A stretch of 64,000 nucleotides of DNA, from assembly GCA_002324875.1 (NCBI GenBank), contig NTJG01000004.1, positions 186,001-250,000 of the forward strand, given 5' to 3'. Shown in pieces: positions 20,819 through 34,232 of this stretch. The notes below the pieces were generated by a model, which saw nothing but the letters and a program-made list of their open reading frames with translations, had not been told where the DNA came from and did not search any database. Each line of letters starts with the position of its first letter. Position 1 is the first letter of the stretch. The position numbers were made by a program, and so were the translations under genes. This stretch comes from Lysobacteraceae bacterium NML93-0793. GTDB lineage: Bacteria > Pseudomonadota > Gammaproteobacteria > Xanthomonadales > Xanthomonadaceae.

Positions 20819-20979
20819 ATCGCCGGACACTCGCCGATGCGATGAAGCCGCATCGGTCCCCTGCGCTCCTCGCCTGACGCGGCACGGCGCCCAAACTCGC
20901 TTCGCTCAGACATGGGCGCCTCTACGGCCGCGCCAGGCTCCGGTGCTCGGCTCGCTCTACGGCTCGAGCGTCAAAGGCT
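20819..20979. repeat. Right arm of large inverted repeat
   Basis: This is the 161-base partner of 20483-20643, of identical length. The two arms and the 175-base centre make a roughly 500-base element. Transcripts through it could fold into a long imperfect hairpin. Confidence 0.85.
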
Positions 20980-20980
20980 G

Positions 20981-21122
20981 GAAGCCAAAGCCAAAGCCAA
21001 AGCCAAAGCCAAAGCCAAAGCCAAAGGCAAAGGCAAAGGCAAAGGCAAAGGCAAAGGCAAAAGTCAAAAGTCAAAGGCAAAAGTCAAAAGTCAAAGGCAA
21101 AAGTCAAAGGCAAAGGCAAAAA
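20981..21122 (+). repeat. AAAGCC/AAAGGC hexanucleotide tandem tract
   Basis: About twenty-three consecutive six-base units: AAAGCC first, then AAAGGC, then mixed with AAAGTC variants. In one frame it would read as Lys-Ala or Lys-Pro repeats, but there is no supporting gene. A divergent mirror of it (TTTCGC/TTTCTG-like) flanks the left arm. Copy number is likely variable between strains. Confidence 0.85.
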
Positions 21123-21289
21123 GGGCATGAAGAGACCAAAACAGCGCCCGCGCGCGCAGTGGGTACGCGGATGAGCGTCCGCTTCCGTAGGAGCGATCAC
21201 CAGCCCTCCGCGTGCCGACCAAGCCAGGCAGGGATCTTCGAGATGACCGCCCGCCGCCTCCGACCAACAGCAATCCAGCATCCACGATC

Positions 21290-21295
21290 TACAAT
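21290..21295 (+). promoter_or_regulatory. -10 element of mtnA, leaderless spacing
   Basis: TACAAT ends exactly six bases before the mtnA ATG, with no room for a Shine-Dalgarno, suggesting a leaderless transcript. No good -35 is visible. Confidence 0.55.
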
Positions 21296-21301
21296 TGCCC
21301 C

Positions 21302-22360
21302 ATGAACGCATCCCCCCTCGACTTCGACCGCTACGACCACATCCGCCCGATCCTGTGGACCGGCGACACGCTCGAATTGCTGGACCAGCGCAAGCTGCCG
21401 TTCGTCGTCGAGCACGTCGGTTGCACCACCAGCGACGATGTCGCGCAGGCGATCCACGCCCTGACCGTGCGCGGCGCGCCGGCGATCGGGATCGCCGCGG
21501 CCTGGGGCGCAGTGCTCGGTGCGCGCGAGATCGAAGCGGAAAACGGTGAAGCGGCGCTGATGAAGCTCGAGCCTGCGCTGCAGCGGCTCAATGCGGCGCG
21601 GCCGACGGCGGTGAATCTGGCCTGGGCGCTGGCGCGGATGCGGCGCGTGCTGGCGACATCGGGCGCGGACTGGCGTGAGGCGCTGGAACGCGAGGCGCAG
21701 GCGATCGCCGAGGAAGACCTCGCCGCGAACCGGCATATGGGCGCGCTCGGCGCGGATCTCATCGCACCCGGCAGCGGCGTGCTGACCCATTGCAACACCG
21801 GCTCGCTGGCCACGGCCGGCTTCGGCACCGCGCTGGGCGTGATCCGCGCCGGCATGGCGCAGGGGCGCATCGGCAAGGTGTTCGCCGGCGAAACCCGGCC
21901 CTGGCTGCAGGGCGCGCGCCTGACGGTGTGGGAACTGCAGCAGGACGGCATCGATGCGACACTGATCGCGGACTCCGCGGCCGCGCACCTGATGAAGACC
22001 GGTGCGGTGCAGTGGATCGTCGTCGGCGCCGACCGCATCTGCGCCAACGGCGACACCGCCAACAAGATCGGCACCTATCAGCTCGCGATCGCCGCGCGAC
22101 ACCACGGCGTCAAGGTCATGGTCGTCGCGCCGTCGTCGACGGTGGACATGGACACCGCCTCGGGCGATCTGATCGAGATCGAGCAGCGTGATCCCGGCGA
22201 GCTGTTCGGTGTCGGCGGCAGTCGCACCGTGGCCGACGGCATCCAGGCCTGGAATCCGGTCTTCGACGTCACGCCCGGCGATCTGGTCGACGCGATCGTG
22301 ACCGAGCGCGGCGTGGTCGAACGTCCGACGACCGAGGCGATGCGCGCCGTGTTCGGCTGA
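21302..22360 (+). CDS. mtnA: S-methyl-5-thioribose-1-phosphate isomerase
   Basis: It isomerises methylthioribose-1-phosphate to methylthioribulose-1-phosphate in methionine salvage. The 352-residue protein has the family catalytic cysteine in [10 protein letters not shown] (Cys164) and aspartate in [11 protein letters not shown] (Asp244), with the N-terminal [14 protein letters not shown] substrate segment. The ATG at 21302 matches the family N-terminus; a longer in-frame start at 21212 runs through unrelated sequence. A possible pathway partner, the MTAP-family phosphorylase, is encoded at 53676-54431. Confidence 0.95.
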   Translation: MNASPLDFDRYDHIRPILWTGDTLELLDQRKLPFVVEHVGCTTSDDVAQAIHALTVRGAPAIGIAAAWGAVLGAREIEAENGEAALMKLEPALQRLNAARPTAVNLAWALARMRRVLATSGADWREALEREAQAIAEEDLAANRHMGALGADLIAPGSGVLTHCNTGSLATAGFGTALGVIRAGMAQGRIGKVFAGETRPWLQGARLTVWELQQDGIDATLIADSAAAHLMKTGAVQWIVVGADRICANGDTANKIGTYQLAIAARHHGVKVMVVAPSSTVDMDTASGDLIEIEQRDPGELFGVGGSRTVADGIQAWNPVFDVTPGDLVDAIVTERGVVERPTTEAMRAVFG

Positions 22361-22687
22361 AGCAGCGCCCCGGGGCCGAGCGGCTTCGTCGCTGTTGCAC
22401 GTACCGCCTGCACCCCGTCATGGCGCCCCGGTCGGTGTGCCCGCAAGGCGGTGCCCGCATGTCGCGTCCAGGGATCCGGCGCGAAACAGCGCCCGACCCC
22501 ATGAAAAGCCCAGTGCCGAGATACGCAAGTGGTTGTTTTAGCGCTGGAAACCTTGGGGCGGAGCCTCGCTTCGTGCTATGATTTCCTGTCGTTTTGATCG
22601 CGTCGCCGGTGGCCGGTACGCGCAGCGCGGGCGGATGTCGCCGGCGCCTGGAAACCGCGCCGCGCAGACAGGATGCAAGCCCACTCG
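22361..22687. other. mtnA-gyrA intergenic region
   Basis: There is no gene here. It contains the gyrA promoter candidate at 22553-22582. The remaining 190 bases show no hairpin I would call a terminator and no recognisable riboswitch. Confidence 0.5.
22553..22582 (+). promoter_or_regulatory. Candidate sigma-70 promoter of gyrA
   Basis: TTGGGG at 22553-22558, an 18-base spacer, and TATGAT at 22577-22582. The start of transcription would fall near 22589, leaving a leader of about 100 bases before gyrA. Confidence 0.5.
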
Positions 22688-25399
<2,712 letters not shown>

Positions 25400-25420
25400 G
25401 TCCGGGCCAGGGATGCAACA

Positions 25421-25449
25421 GGAACGGGCCGGCAATGCCGACCCGTTCC
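25421..25449. terminator. Hairpin between convergent gyrA and LysM/GH19 gene
   Basis: GGAACGGGCCGGC and GCCGACCCGTTCC form a 13-bp stem with one mismatch around an AAT loop. It lies between two converging genes and lacks a strong T-tract on either side. Confidence 0.6.
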
Positions 25450-25498
25450 GTTGTGGGAACCGGTCCAGGGGACCGGTCCGGCGGCGAACCGCGGCGGC

Positions 25499-26497
25499 TC
25501 AGCTCAACGCCGCCCGCGCGCGGTCATAGTAGGCCTGCCGGTCCGCGAGCCCGTTGGTGCCGCCGTTGATCAGGCGGGTGACCCGGGTGAAGTCACCGGC
25601 ATCGGCTGCGGCATTGATGCCGCGGCTCTCCCAGTACCAGGCGGCGATGCGGGCGGCGTTCTCCGGCCGTGAGGCCAGGTCCGGGTTGTTGGCGAGATCC
25701 AGTCCGAGCGCGCGTCCGGCCTCGGTGTAGTTGTGCCGGCCGGTGACCTGGATGTAGCCCCGGCCCTTGAAGCGCACGCCATCGCCCGCCTGGGTGTTGC
25801 CGAGGTCCGCGCGGCCTTCGTAGGCTGCACCGCTGGCGATTTCCTCCATGTAATGGAAGCCGCCGCTCTCGTGCGCCAGCTGGGCGATGAACATCGCCTG
25901 GCGCTGCGGCGTGTCGATACCGGCTTCGGCCATCGCGGCATTGAGGTGCGGTGCGACCGCCTCGGCCCGGCTGGCACCCAGCTGCGGCACGATCTGCTGC
26001 AACTGGGCCGGGGTGACGCCGTCGGCATCGCCGGCGGGCGCCGGTCTGGACACACTGTCCGGCCCCGTGACCGGGCCGGTGCCGTCGGTCACGTCGCCAC
26101 CGGGCCGACCCGTGTCGCCGGTGTTGCCGCCGCCACCGTGCCCGCCCGGAATGGTGATCCGGTCGCCGGGATAGATCATGTCCGGGTTGGTCACCTGCGG
26201 ATTGGCGGCGAGGACCTGGCCGAGGGAGACGCCGTAACCGGCGGCGATGCCCGACAGGGTGTCGCCGGAGCGCACCGTGTGACCGTTCGCGGCGGGCAGC
26301 GATACCCGGTCGCCCGGATAGATGACGTCCGGATTGAGGATCTGCGGGTTCGCCGACAGCAGCTTGCCCAGCGGCACGCCGAAGCGGACGGCGATCGCCG
26401 ACAGGGTGTCACCGTGCTGGACGGTCATCGCACGGACGGCGCCGGACTCGGCACTGCGCAGGCCGGTGTGTTGACCGAGGGCGAAGATCGTGTTCAT
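25499..26497 (-). CDS. LysM and GH19-like peptidoglycan/chitin hydrolase
   Basis: The 332-residue protein has two LysM repeats (about 24-68 and 72-118, each VxxGDTLSxIAxxxGVxLGxxLxANPQxxNPDxIYPGDRxxxP). A Gly/Thr-rich linker follows, then a glycoside hydrolase family 19 domain (about 165-332) with AQLAHESGGFHYMEE, RFKGRGYIQVTGRHNY and the C-terminal NPDLASRPENAARIAAWYW segment. GH19 domains of this compact type are endolysin or chitinase-like and cut peptidoglycan or chitin. No signal peptide is visible at the ATG chosen (AGGACA eight bases upstream), so export would need a holin, non-classical or specialised secretion route. No phage genes flank it. Confidence 0.85.
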   Translation of the reverse strand: MNTIFALGQHTGLRSAESGAVRAMTVQHGDTLSAIAVRFGVPLGKLLSANPQILNPDVIYPGDRVSLPAANGHTVRSGDTLSGIAAGYGVSLGQVLAANPQVTNPDMIYPGDRITIPGGHGGGGNTGDTGRPGGDVTDGTGPVTGPDSVSRPAPAGDADGVTPAQLQQIVPQLGASRAEAVAPHLNAAMAEAGIDTPQRQAMFIAQLAHESGGFHYMEEIASGAAYEGRADLGNTQAGDGVRFKGRGYIQVTGRHNYTEAGRALGLDLANNPDLASRPENAARIAAWYWESRGINAAADAGDFTRVTRLINGGTNGLADRQAYYDRARAALS

Positions 26498-26642
26498 CGA
26501 CGTGTCCTGGTGGGCCGTGACGTGGCAATACACGTTGATACCGCGTGCCGCGGACCGATCCAACTGGGGTTGACCCTGATCCCGTGCGCGCAGCGCGGTG
26601 TGTTCGCCGGCATGCGGAAGCATCCGGCGTGAACGGGAGCGT

Positions 26643-26648
26643 TACACT
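26643..26648 (+). promoter_or_regulatory. -10 element of uup, leaderless spacing
   Basis: TACACT ends six bases before the uup ATG, with the same geometry as at ligA, mtnA and era. Confidence 0.5.
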
Positions 26649-26654
26649 GCACGG

Positions 26655-28544
26655 ATGCCTTTGATGACCTTGAACGCCCTCGACTACAGCGTCGGTGGCC
26701 CCCTGCTGCTGGACGGCGTCGAACTGACGATCGACCGCGGCGAGCGCGTCGCACTGATCGGCCGCAATGGTGCCGGCAAGTCCACGCTGATGCGGCTGAT
26801 CGCCGGCGAACTGAAGCCCGACGACGGCGAGATCCGTCGCGAGCAGGGCGTGCGCGTGACGCGCCTGGAACAGGAAGTGCCGGCCGGCGCCGGCGGCAGC
26901 GTGTTCGACGTCGTCGCCGAGGGCCTCGGCGAGGCGGGTGCGGCGCTGGCCGAGTACCACCGCCTGCTGCACGCCGAGGACTACGACGCGCTGGCCGACG
27001 TGCAGGCGCGCATCGAGGCGCTCGACGGCTGGCGCATCGACCAGCGCGTGACCGAGGTGCTGGAGCGGCTGCAGCTCGACGGCGACGCCGCGTTCCCGGC
27101 GCTGTCGGGCGGCATGAAGCGGCGCGTGCTGCTGGCGCGCGCGGTGGTCTCGGCACCGGACATCCTGCTGCTCGACGAGCCGACCAACCATCTCGACATC
27201 GCCGCGATCGACTGGCTCGAAGGCTTCCTCAAGCAGTGGCCGGGCGCGATCGTGTTCGTCACCCACGACCGGCGCTTTCTGCGCGCACTGGCGACGCGGA
27301 TCGTCGAGATCGACCGCGGCCGGCTGACCAGCTGGCCCGGCGACTGGGAGAACTACGTGCGCCGCCGCGAGGAGCGGCTCAATGCCGAGGCGCAGGAACA
27401 GGCGCGCTTCGACAAGCTGCTGGCGCAGGAAGAGGCGTGGATCCGCCAGGGCATCAAGGCCCGTCGCACCCGCGACGAAGGCCGCGTGCGCCGGCTCAAG
27501 GCGATGCGCGTCGAGCGCGCGCAGCGTCGCGATCTCACCGGCAACGTGCGCATGGCCGCCGCGCAGGCGAACGCGTCGGGCAAGAAGGTCGTCGAGCTGA
27601 AGAACGTGTCCTTCGCCTACGGCGAGCGCTGCCTGATCCGCGATTTCTCGACGACGATCTTCCGCGGCGACCGCGTCGGCCTGATCGGCGCCAACGGCAC
27701 CGGCAAGACCACGCTGCTCAAACTGCTGCTCGGGGAGCTGCAGCCGCAGGCCGGCGAGGTGCGTTCGGGCACCCAGCTGCAGATCGCCTATTTCGACCAG
27801 TACCGCGCGACGCTGCGCGAGGACTGGAATGCGCTGGAGAACGTCGCCGAGGGCCAGGATTTCGTCGAGATCAACGGCACGCGCAAGCACGCGATCGGCT
27901 ACCTGCAGGATTTCCTGTTCACGCCCGAGCGTGCGCGCGCGCCGATCACCCGGCTTTCGGGCGGCGAACGCAATCGGCTGCTGCTGGCCAAGCTGTTCGC
28001 GCAACCGTCGAACCTGCTGGTGATGGACGAACCCACCAACGATCTCGACGTCGAGACGCTGGAACTGCTCGAGGAACTGCTGGCCGACTACCCGGGCACC
28101 CTGCTGCTGGTCAGCCACGATCGCGATTTCCTCGACAACGTGGTCACTTCGACCCTGGTGATGGAAGGCGAGGGCCGGGTGGGCGAGTACATCGGCGGCT
28201 ACGAGGACTGGCTGCGCCAGCGCGCTGAACCGGGCACCGGCCTGCCGGCGGCGACGCTGGGCATGCGCAGGCCCGAGCCGGCCCCGGCCGTCGCGCCCGT
28301 GGCCGCCCCTGAGCCGGCGGCGCCGAAGCGCAAACTCAGCTACAAGGACCAGCGCGAACTCGAGCAGTTGCCGGCCCGCATCGAGCAGCTGGAGGCCGAG
28401 ATTGCCACGCTGACCGCCGCCATGAACGACCCCGCGTTCTACCAGCGCGACGCGGCCGCGATCACCGCGCACGGCGCCTCGCTGCAGGCCACGCAGGCGG
28501 CGCTCGATGCGGCCTACCTGCGCTGGACCGAACTGGACGCCTGA
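26655..28544 (+). CDS. uup: ABC-F family ATPase Uup
   Basis: This 629-residue soluble protein has two ABC domains (Walker A GRNGAGKS and GANGTGKT; signatures LSGGMKRR and LSGGERNR; Walker B ILLLDEPTNHLD and LLVMDEPTNDLD), an inter-domain arm/linker, and a C-terminal coiled-coil domain after KRKLSYKDQRELEQLP. There are no membrane segments, so it is an ABC-F translation/ribosome-associated factor, not a transporter. The KLSYK(D/E)QRELE start of the C-terminal domain is characteristic of Uup, which has been linked to DNA metabolism and ribosome assembly. The ATG is fixed by the immediately preceding -10 element. Confidence 0.92.
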   Translation: MPLMTLNALDYSVGGPLLLDGVELTIDRGERVALIGRNGAGKSTLMRLIAGELKPDDGEIRREQGVRVTRLEQEVPAGAGGSVFDVVAEGLGEAGAALAEYHRLLHAEDYDALADVQARIEALDGWRIDQRVTEVLERLQLDGDAAFPALSGGMKRRVLLARAVVSAPDILLLDEPTNHLDIAAIDWLEGFLKQWPGAIVFVTHDRRFLRALATRIVEIDRGRLTSWPGDWENYVRRREERLNAEAQEQARFDKLLAQEEAWIRQGIKARRTRDEGRVRRLKAMRVERAQRRDLTGNVRMAAAQANASGKKVVELKNVSFAYGERCLIRDFSTTIFRGDRVGLIGANGTGKTTLLKLLLGELQPQAGEVRSGTQLQIAYFDQYRATLREDWNALENVAEGQDFVEINGTRKHAIGYLQDFLFTPERARAPITRLSGGERNRLLLAKLFAQPSNLLVMDEPTNDLDVETLELLEELLADYPGTLLLVSHDRDFLDNVVTSTLVMEGEGRVGEYIGGYEDWLRQRAEPGTGLPAATLGMRRPEPAPAVAPVAAPEPAAPKRKLSYKDQRELEQLPARIEQLEAEIATLTAAMNDPAFYQRDAAAITAHGASLQATQAALDAAYLRWTELDA

Positions 28545-28585
28545 GGCGCGCGCATGCACGAGCTCTCCAGTCGGCCTGCATCCGG

Positions 28586-29962
28586 GTGCGCGATACCGGA
28601 GCGCGTGGCGTGCTGATCACCCGTCCGCTCCCGGCCGATACCGACCTGCTCGCGCTGCATCGCGCGGCGCCGGATCGCTATCCGCTGCTGCTGCAGTCGG
28701 TCGCCCACGGCACCGCGCACGCGCGCTGGGATCTGCTGCTGGCGGCCGATGGTGCGCAGCTGCAGCTCGGCACGGACGGCTGCACCCGCGATGCGCAGGG
28801 CGGCATCGTCGAAGGCGGCTTTCTCGAAGCACTCGACGCCGCGTGGCAGGCGGCGCGGGTCGAACGCGAAGCGCCGCGCTGGCCGTTCCGCGGCGGCTGG
28901 GCGCTGTTTCTGGGCTACGAGCTGGCGGGCCAGGTGGAACCCGTGCTGCGCCTGCCCGATGCGCCGGGCGGCCTGCCGGTCGCGGTGGCGCGGCGGTGTC
29001 CGGCGGCGATCCTGCGCGACCACGGTACGGGCGAATGCGTCGCGGTCGCGGAAGCCGGGCACGACGTGCTGCTGGATCGGCTGGTCGCCGAGGCCATCGA
29101 CGCCGAATGCACCGCGCTGCCCGCGTGGACCCCGCCGACCACGATCGACGAAGACCCCGACGCGCGCTTTCTCGACGGCGTGCGCCGCGTGCTGGACTAT
29201 CTCGCCGCCGGTGACGTGTTCCAGGCGAACCTCTCCCGCGGCTGGCGTGCACGCTTCGCTGCGCCGCTCGATCCGGCCGCGCTGTACGCGCGCCTGCGCC
29301 AGCACAATCCGGCGCCGTTCGCCGGCCTCTTCGCCGGAGACGGCTGGGCGGTCGCCAGCGCCTCGCCGGAACGGCTGGTGTCGATCCGCGGCGACGTGGT
29401 CGAAACCCGTCCGATCGCCGGCACGCGCGCGCGCTTCGAAGGCGACGACGACGCCGCGCGCATCGGCGAACTCGTGGGGCATCCCAAGGAGCGCGCCGAG
29501 CACGTGATGCTGGTCGATCTGGAGCGCAACGACCTCGGACGCGTGTGCACGCCGGGCTCGGTCGAGGTCGACGAACTGATGTGCGTGGAGAGCTATGCGC
29601 ACGTCCACCACATCGTCAGCAATGTCCGCGGCCGCCTGCGTGACGGCGCGACGCCGGGCGAGGTCATCGCCGCGGTGTTCCCGGGCGGCACGATCACCGG
29701 CTGCCCCAAGGTGCGCTGCATGCAGATCATCGCCGAGCTCGAAGGACAGGGCCGCGGCGCCTACACCGGGGCGATGGGCTGGCTGAACCGCGACGGCGAT
29801 CTGGATCTCAACATCCTGATCCGCAGTGCCGAAGTCGAGGGCCACGAGGCGCGGTTCCGCACCGGCGCCGGCATCGTGGCCGATTCCGATCCACAGCGAG
29901 AACTCGACGAAACCCGCGCCAAGGCCCGTGGCACGCTGCGTGCGCTGGGCGTCGATGGCTGA
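28586..29962 (+). CDS. pabB: Aminodeoxychorismate synthase component I
   Basis: It converts chorismate and ammonia to 4-amino-4-deoxychorismate for folate synthesis. The C-terminal chorismate-binding domain shows GDVFQANLSRG, ASPERLVS, ETRPIAGTRAR, HVMLVDLERNDLGRVC, GTITGCPKVRCMQII, GAYTGAMGW and RTGAGIVADS, which separates it from the close paralogue TrpE (PIAGT is typical of PabB). The GTG at 28586 gives 458 residues; a GTG seven codons later is possible. It heads a cluster with mltG-tmk-holB, the common pab-yceG-tmk-holB order. Confidence 0.93.
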   Translation: MRDTGARGVLITRPLPADTDLLALHRAAPDRYPLLLQSVAHGTAHARWDLLLAADGAQLQLGTDGCTRDAQGGIVEGGFLEALDAAWQAARVEREAPRWPFRGGWALFLGYELAGQVEPVLRLPDAPGGLPVAVARRCPAAILRDHGTGECVAVAEAGHDVLLDRLVAEAIDAECTALPAWTPPTTIDEDPDARFLDGVRRVLDYLAAGDVFQANLSRGWRARFAAPLDPAALYARLRQHNPAPFAGLFAGDGWAVASASPERLVSIRGDVVETRPIAGTRARFEGDDDAARIGELVGHPKERAEHVMLVDLERNDLGRVCTPGSVEVDELMCVESYAHVHHIVSNVRGRLRDGATPGEVIAAVFPGGTITGCPKVRCMQIIAELEGQGRGAYTGAMGWLNRDGDLDLNILIRSAEVEGHEARFRTGAGIVADSDPQRELDETRAKARGTLRALGVDG

Positions 29963-30055
29963 TCCGCGGCCACGTCGACGCCACGTTGGCGACGCCTCCG
30001 GGCCGCCACGGTATCCTGCGGACCCTGTCGCGATCCCTGACGGCCACCGCCGCCC

Positions 30056-32783
<2,728 letters not shown>

Positions 32784-32806
32784 CTTCACAGGCTGGGAAT
32801 GACGGA

Positions 32807-33166
32807 ATGAGTGCAACCGGAGCAGGCGCGCGGCAGGGCATCCTGTCATTGGCGGTCAAGGACAAGGCGGCGCTGTACAACGCGTACATGTCCTATCTCA
32901 AGCACGGCGGCATCTTCGTGCCGACCCCCAAGCGCTATTTCCTCGGCGACGAGGTGTTTCTGCTGCTGACCCTGCCCGAATCGTCCGATCGTCTGCCGAC
33001 GGCGGGCAAAGTGGTCTGGGTGACCCCGGCCGGCGCCCAGGGCAACCGCACCGCCGGCGTCGGCGTGCAGTTCGCCGACACCCCGGAAGGCGACGCCCTC
33101 AAGGGGCGCATCGAGACCCTGCTGGCCGGCACGCTGACGTCCGAGAAGCCGACCCACACGATGTAG
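32807..33166 (+). CDS. pilZ: PilZ-domain type IV pilus protein
   Basis: This 119-residue single-domain PilZ protein (ILSLAVKDKAALYNAYMSYLKHGGIFVPT...YFLGDEVFLLLTLPES...KVVWVTPAGAQGNRTAGVGVQF) matches the founding PilZ needed for type IV pilus assembly. The Arg-rich c-di-GMP-binding motif (RxxxR) before the barrel is absent, as in the founding PilZ proteins, which act through PilB/FimX contacts. The tmk-holB-pilZ order is conserved in Pseudomonas and Xanthomonas. Confidence 0.9.
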   Translation: MSATGAGARQGILSLAVKDKAALYNAYMSYLKHGGIFVPTPKRYFLGDEVFLLLTLPESSDRLPTAGKVVWVTPAGAQGNRTAGVGVQFADTPEGDALKGRIETLLAGTLTSEKPTHTM

Positions 33167-33197
33167 GCGCAGCGCGCGCCACGCTGCGGCGCGGCGC

Positions 33198-33461
33198 TTA
33201 GCGCGTGTCGGCGAGCATCGCCCGCAAAGCCGGGTGGCGGATCTCGACGACGTCGAACAGGCCGGCCGCGCGCAGGTAGGCGGCACGTCGCAGCAGCTCG
33301 TCTTCGTAACGGCGGCGCAGGCTTTCGTCGTCTTCCTCGTCGATCGCGAGTCGCGCGAGCTCCGAGAACTCCTCGATCCAACCCAGTGCCGCGTACGCAT
33401 CTGCCGACGCGGGTGGGTTGCGCATGCCCTGGGCACTCGAACCGTTGTGCACGACGTCCAC
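33198..33461 (-). CDS. Unknown 87-residue acidic helical protein
   Basis: I do not recognise this family. The GTG start has a near-perfect Shine-Dalgarno (AGGAGG, five bases upstream), which supports a real gene despite its size. The sequence is Ala/Glu/Arg-rich and mainly helical (WIEEFSELARLAIDEEDDES, RRRYEDELLRRAAYLRAAG), with no signal peptide or membrane segment. It is divergent from the TetR gene, sharing a 85-base promoter region with a TetR-type dyad, so it is probably controlled by that regulator. Confidence 0.65.
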   Translation of the reverse strand: MDVVHNGSSAQGMRNPPASADAYAALGWIEEFSELARLAIDEEDDESLRRRYEDELLRRAAYLRAAGLFDVVEIRHPALRAMLADTR

Positions 33462-33485
33462 GACCGCCTCCTCGTTTCTGAATGA

Positions 33486-33499
33486 ACCGTCTGGACGGT
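33486..33499. promoter_or_regulatory. Palindromic operator in TetR/87-aa divergent promoter
   Basis: ACCGTCTGGACGGT is a dyad with six perfect pairs on each side of two central bases. It overlaps the first base of the TATAGT -10 element of the TetR gene and lies 25 bases from the start of the divergent 87-residue gene. This is the expected place and size for an autoregulatory TetR operator. Confidence 0.65.
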
Positions 33500-33504
33500 A
33501 TAGT
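33499..33504 (+). promoter_or_regulatory. -10 element of TetR gene
   Basis: TATAGT, with TTTCTG 18 bases upstream as a weak -35. The predicted leader is about 36 bases. Confidence 0.45.
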
Positions 33505-33546
33505 CTAGAATCGCACGTCCACCGTCAACGTCCGCGTGCGCCCGAC

Positions 33547-34129
33547 ATGATCCGCAAGCCCCGCAGCGATGCCCGTGCCCGCATCCTCGACGCCGCGCTC
33601 GCCGTGGCCGACCGGGTGGGGGCCGCGCATCTCACGCTCGACGCGGTCGCCGCGGAAGCCGGCGTCAGCAAGGGCGGCCTGCTGTACCACTTCGCCAACA
33701 AGGAGCTGCTGTTGCGCGGCGTGGTCGAACACCACATGGCCGAACACCAGCGCGACCTGGACCTGGCGGCGACGCAATTCCCGCCCGATGCCGGTGGCTA
33801 TCTGCAGGCCTTCGTGCATGCGCAGAGCGGGGAATTGATGTCCCGGCGCAAGGAGCCGGGCGTGACCCAGTCCTTCATCGCCGCGGCGGTCAACACGCCG
33901 GATCTGATGGATCTGCCCCGGCAGCAGGCGCGCGCGCACATCGGGCGCCTGCGTGCGCTGGGTCCGGACTTCATCGATGCGCTGCTGATGACGCTGGCGC
34001 TCGATGGCCTTTTTTTTCGGCGACACGTTCGAAATGCTCGATCTGGCCGAAGCCGAGCGCGCACAGCTGCTCGAGGTGCTGGCCGAGCGCGCGAAGGCCT
34101 TGGCCGCGCGCCGTTCGGGCGAGGCCTGA
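33547..34129 (+). pseudogene. TetR/AcrR regulator with T8 frameshift
   Basis: The N-terminal HTH is intact (ARILDAALAVADRVG, LTLDAVAAEAGVSKGGLLYHFANKELLL), followed by the ligand-binding domain. At 34010-34017 a run of eight T shifts the frame. With seven T the protein reads DGLFFGDTFEMLDLAEAERA and ends at the TGA at 34127-34129, giving 193 residues, a normal TetR length. As sequenced the frame reads RRHVRNARSG and runs on to 34170. Either a sequencing/assembly error, a recent mutation, or slippage-controlled expression explains this. The DNA-binding half is unaffected, so operator binding could survive. It faces the beta-oxidation gene at 34233-36314. Confidence 0.75.
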
Positions 34130-34232
34130 GTCCGGCGCACGTCAGCGCGGCGGATTCGAGCGCGGGGTGATGCGCGCGTGCCGCACGTGACGTTCGTGCG
34201 GCGCCGGAGCCCCCTCCGGCACCGCGCGTGGA

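Larger units (their letters stand above)
20207..21301. other. 1.1-kb gene-free region made of repeats
   Basis: No credible gene is present. The region contains, in order, a REP-like palindrome (20238-20257), a low-complexity pyrimidine-rich tract (about 20404-20470), the left arm of a large inverted repeat (20483-20643), an inner spacer with T-rich runs and a perfect hairpin (20783-20808), the right arm (20819-20979), a hexanucleotide repeat tract (20981-21122), and the mtnA promoter. Short ORFs here (for example both beginning MSERSEF) arise from the repeat arms. Confidence 0.8.

Noticed and set aside
20549-20913. Small ORFs beginning MSERSEF on both strands
   Set aside because: They are the two arms of the inverted repeat read in opposite directions, without ribosome sites or a family outside repeats.
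20981-21122. Possible CRISPR array
   Set aside because: The units are six bases and contiguous, with no spacers and no cas genes.
20912-21305. Lys/Ala/Pro-repeat ORFs over the hexanucleotide tract
   Set aside because: The repeat generates open frames in several phases; there is no start context or downstream domain.
22361-22560. SAM or other riboswitch between mtnA and gyrA
   Set aside because: No conserved aptamer core could be recognised and neither gene is a typical target in this arrangement.
25499-26497. Prophage remnant around the GH19 gene
   Set aside because: No holin, tail, integrase or attachment-site repeats were found; both flanking genes are core.
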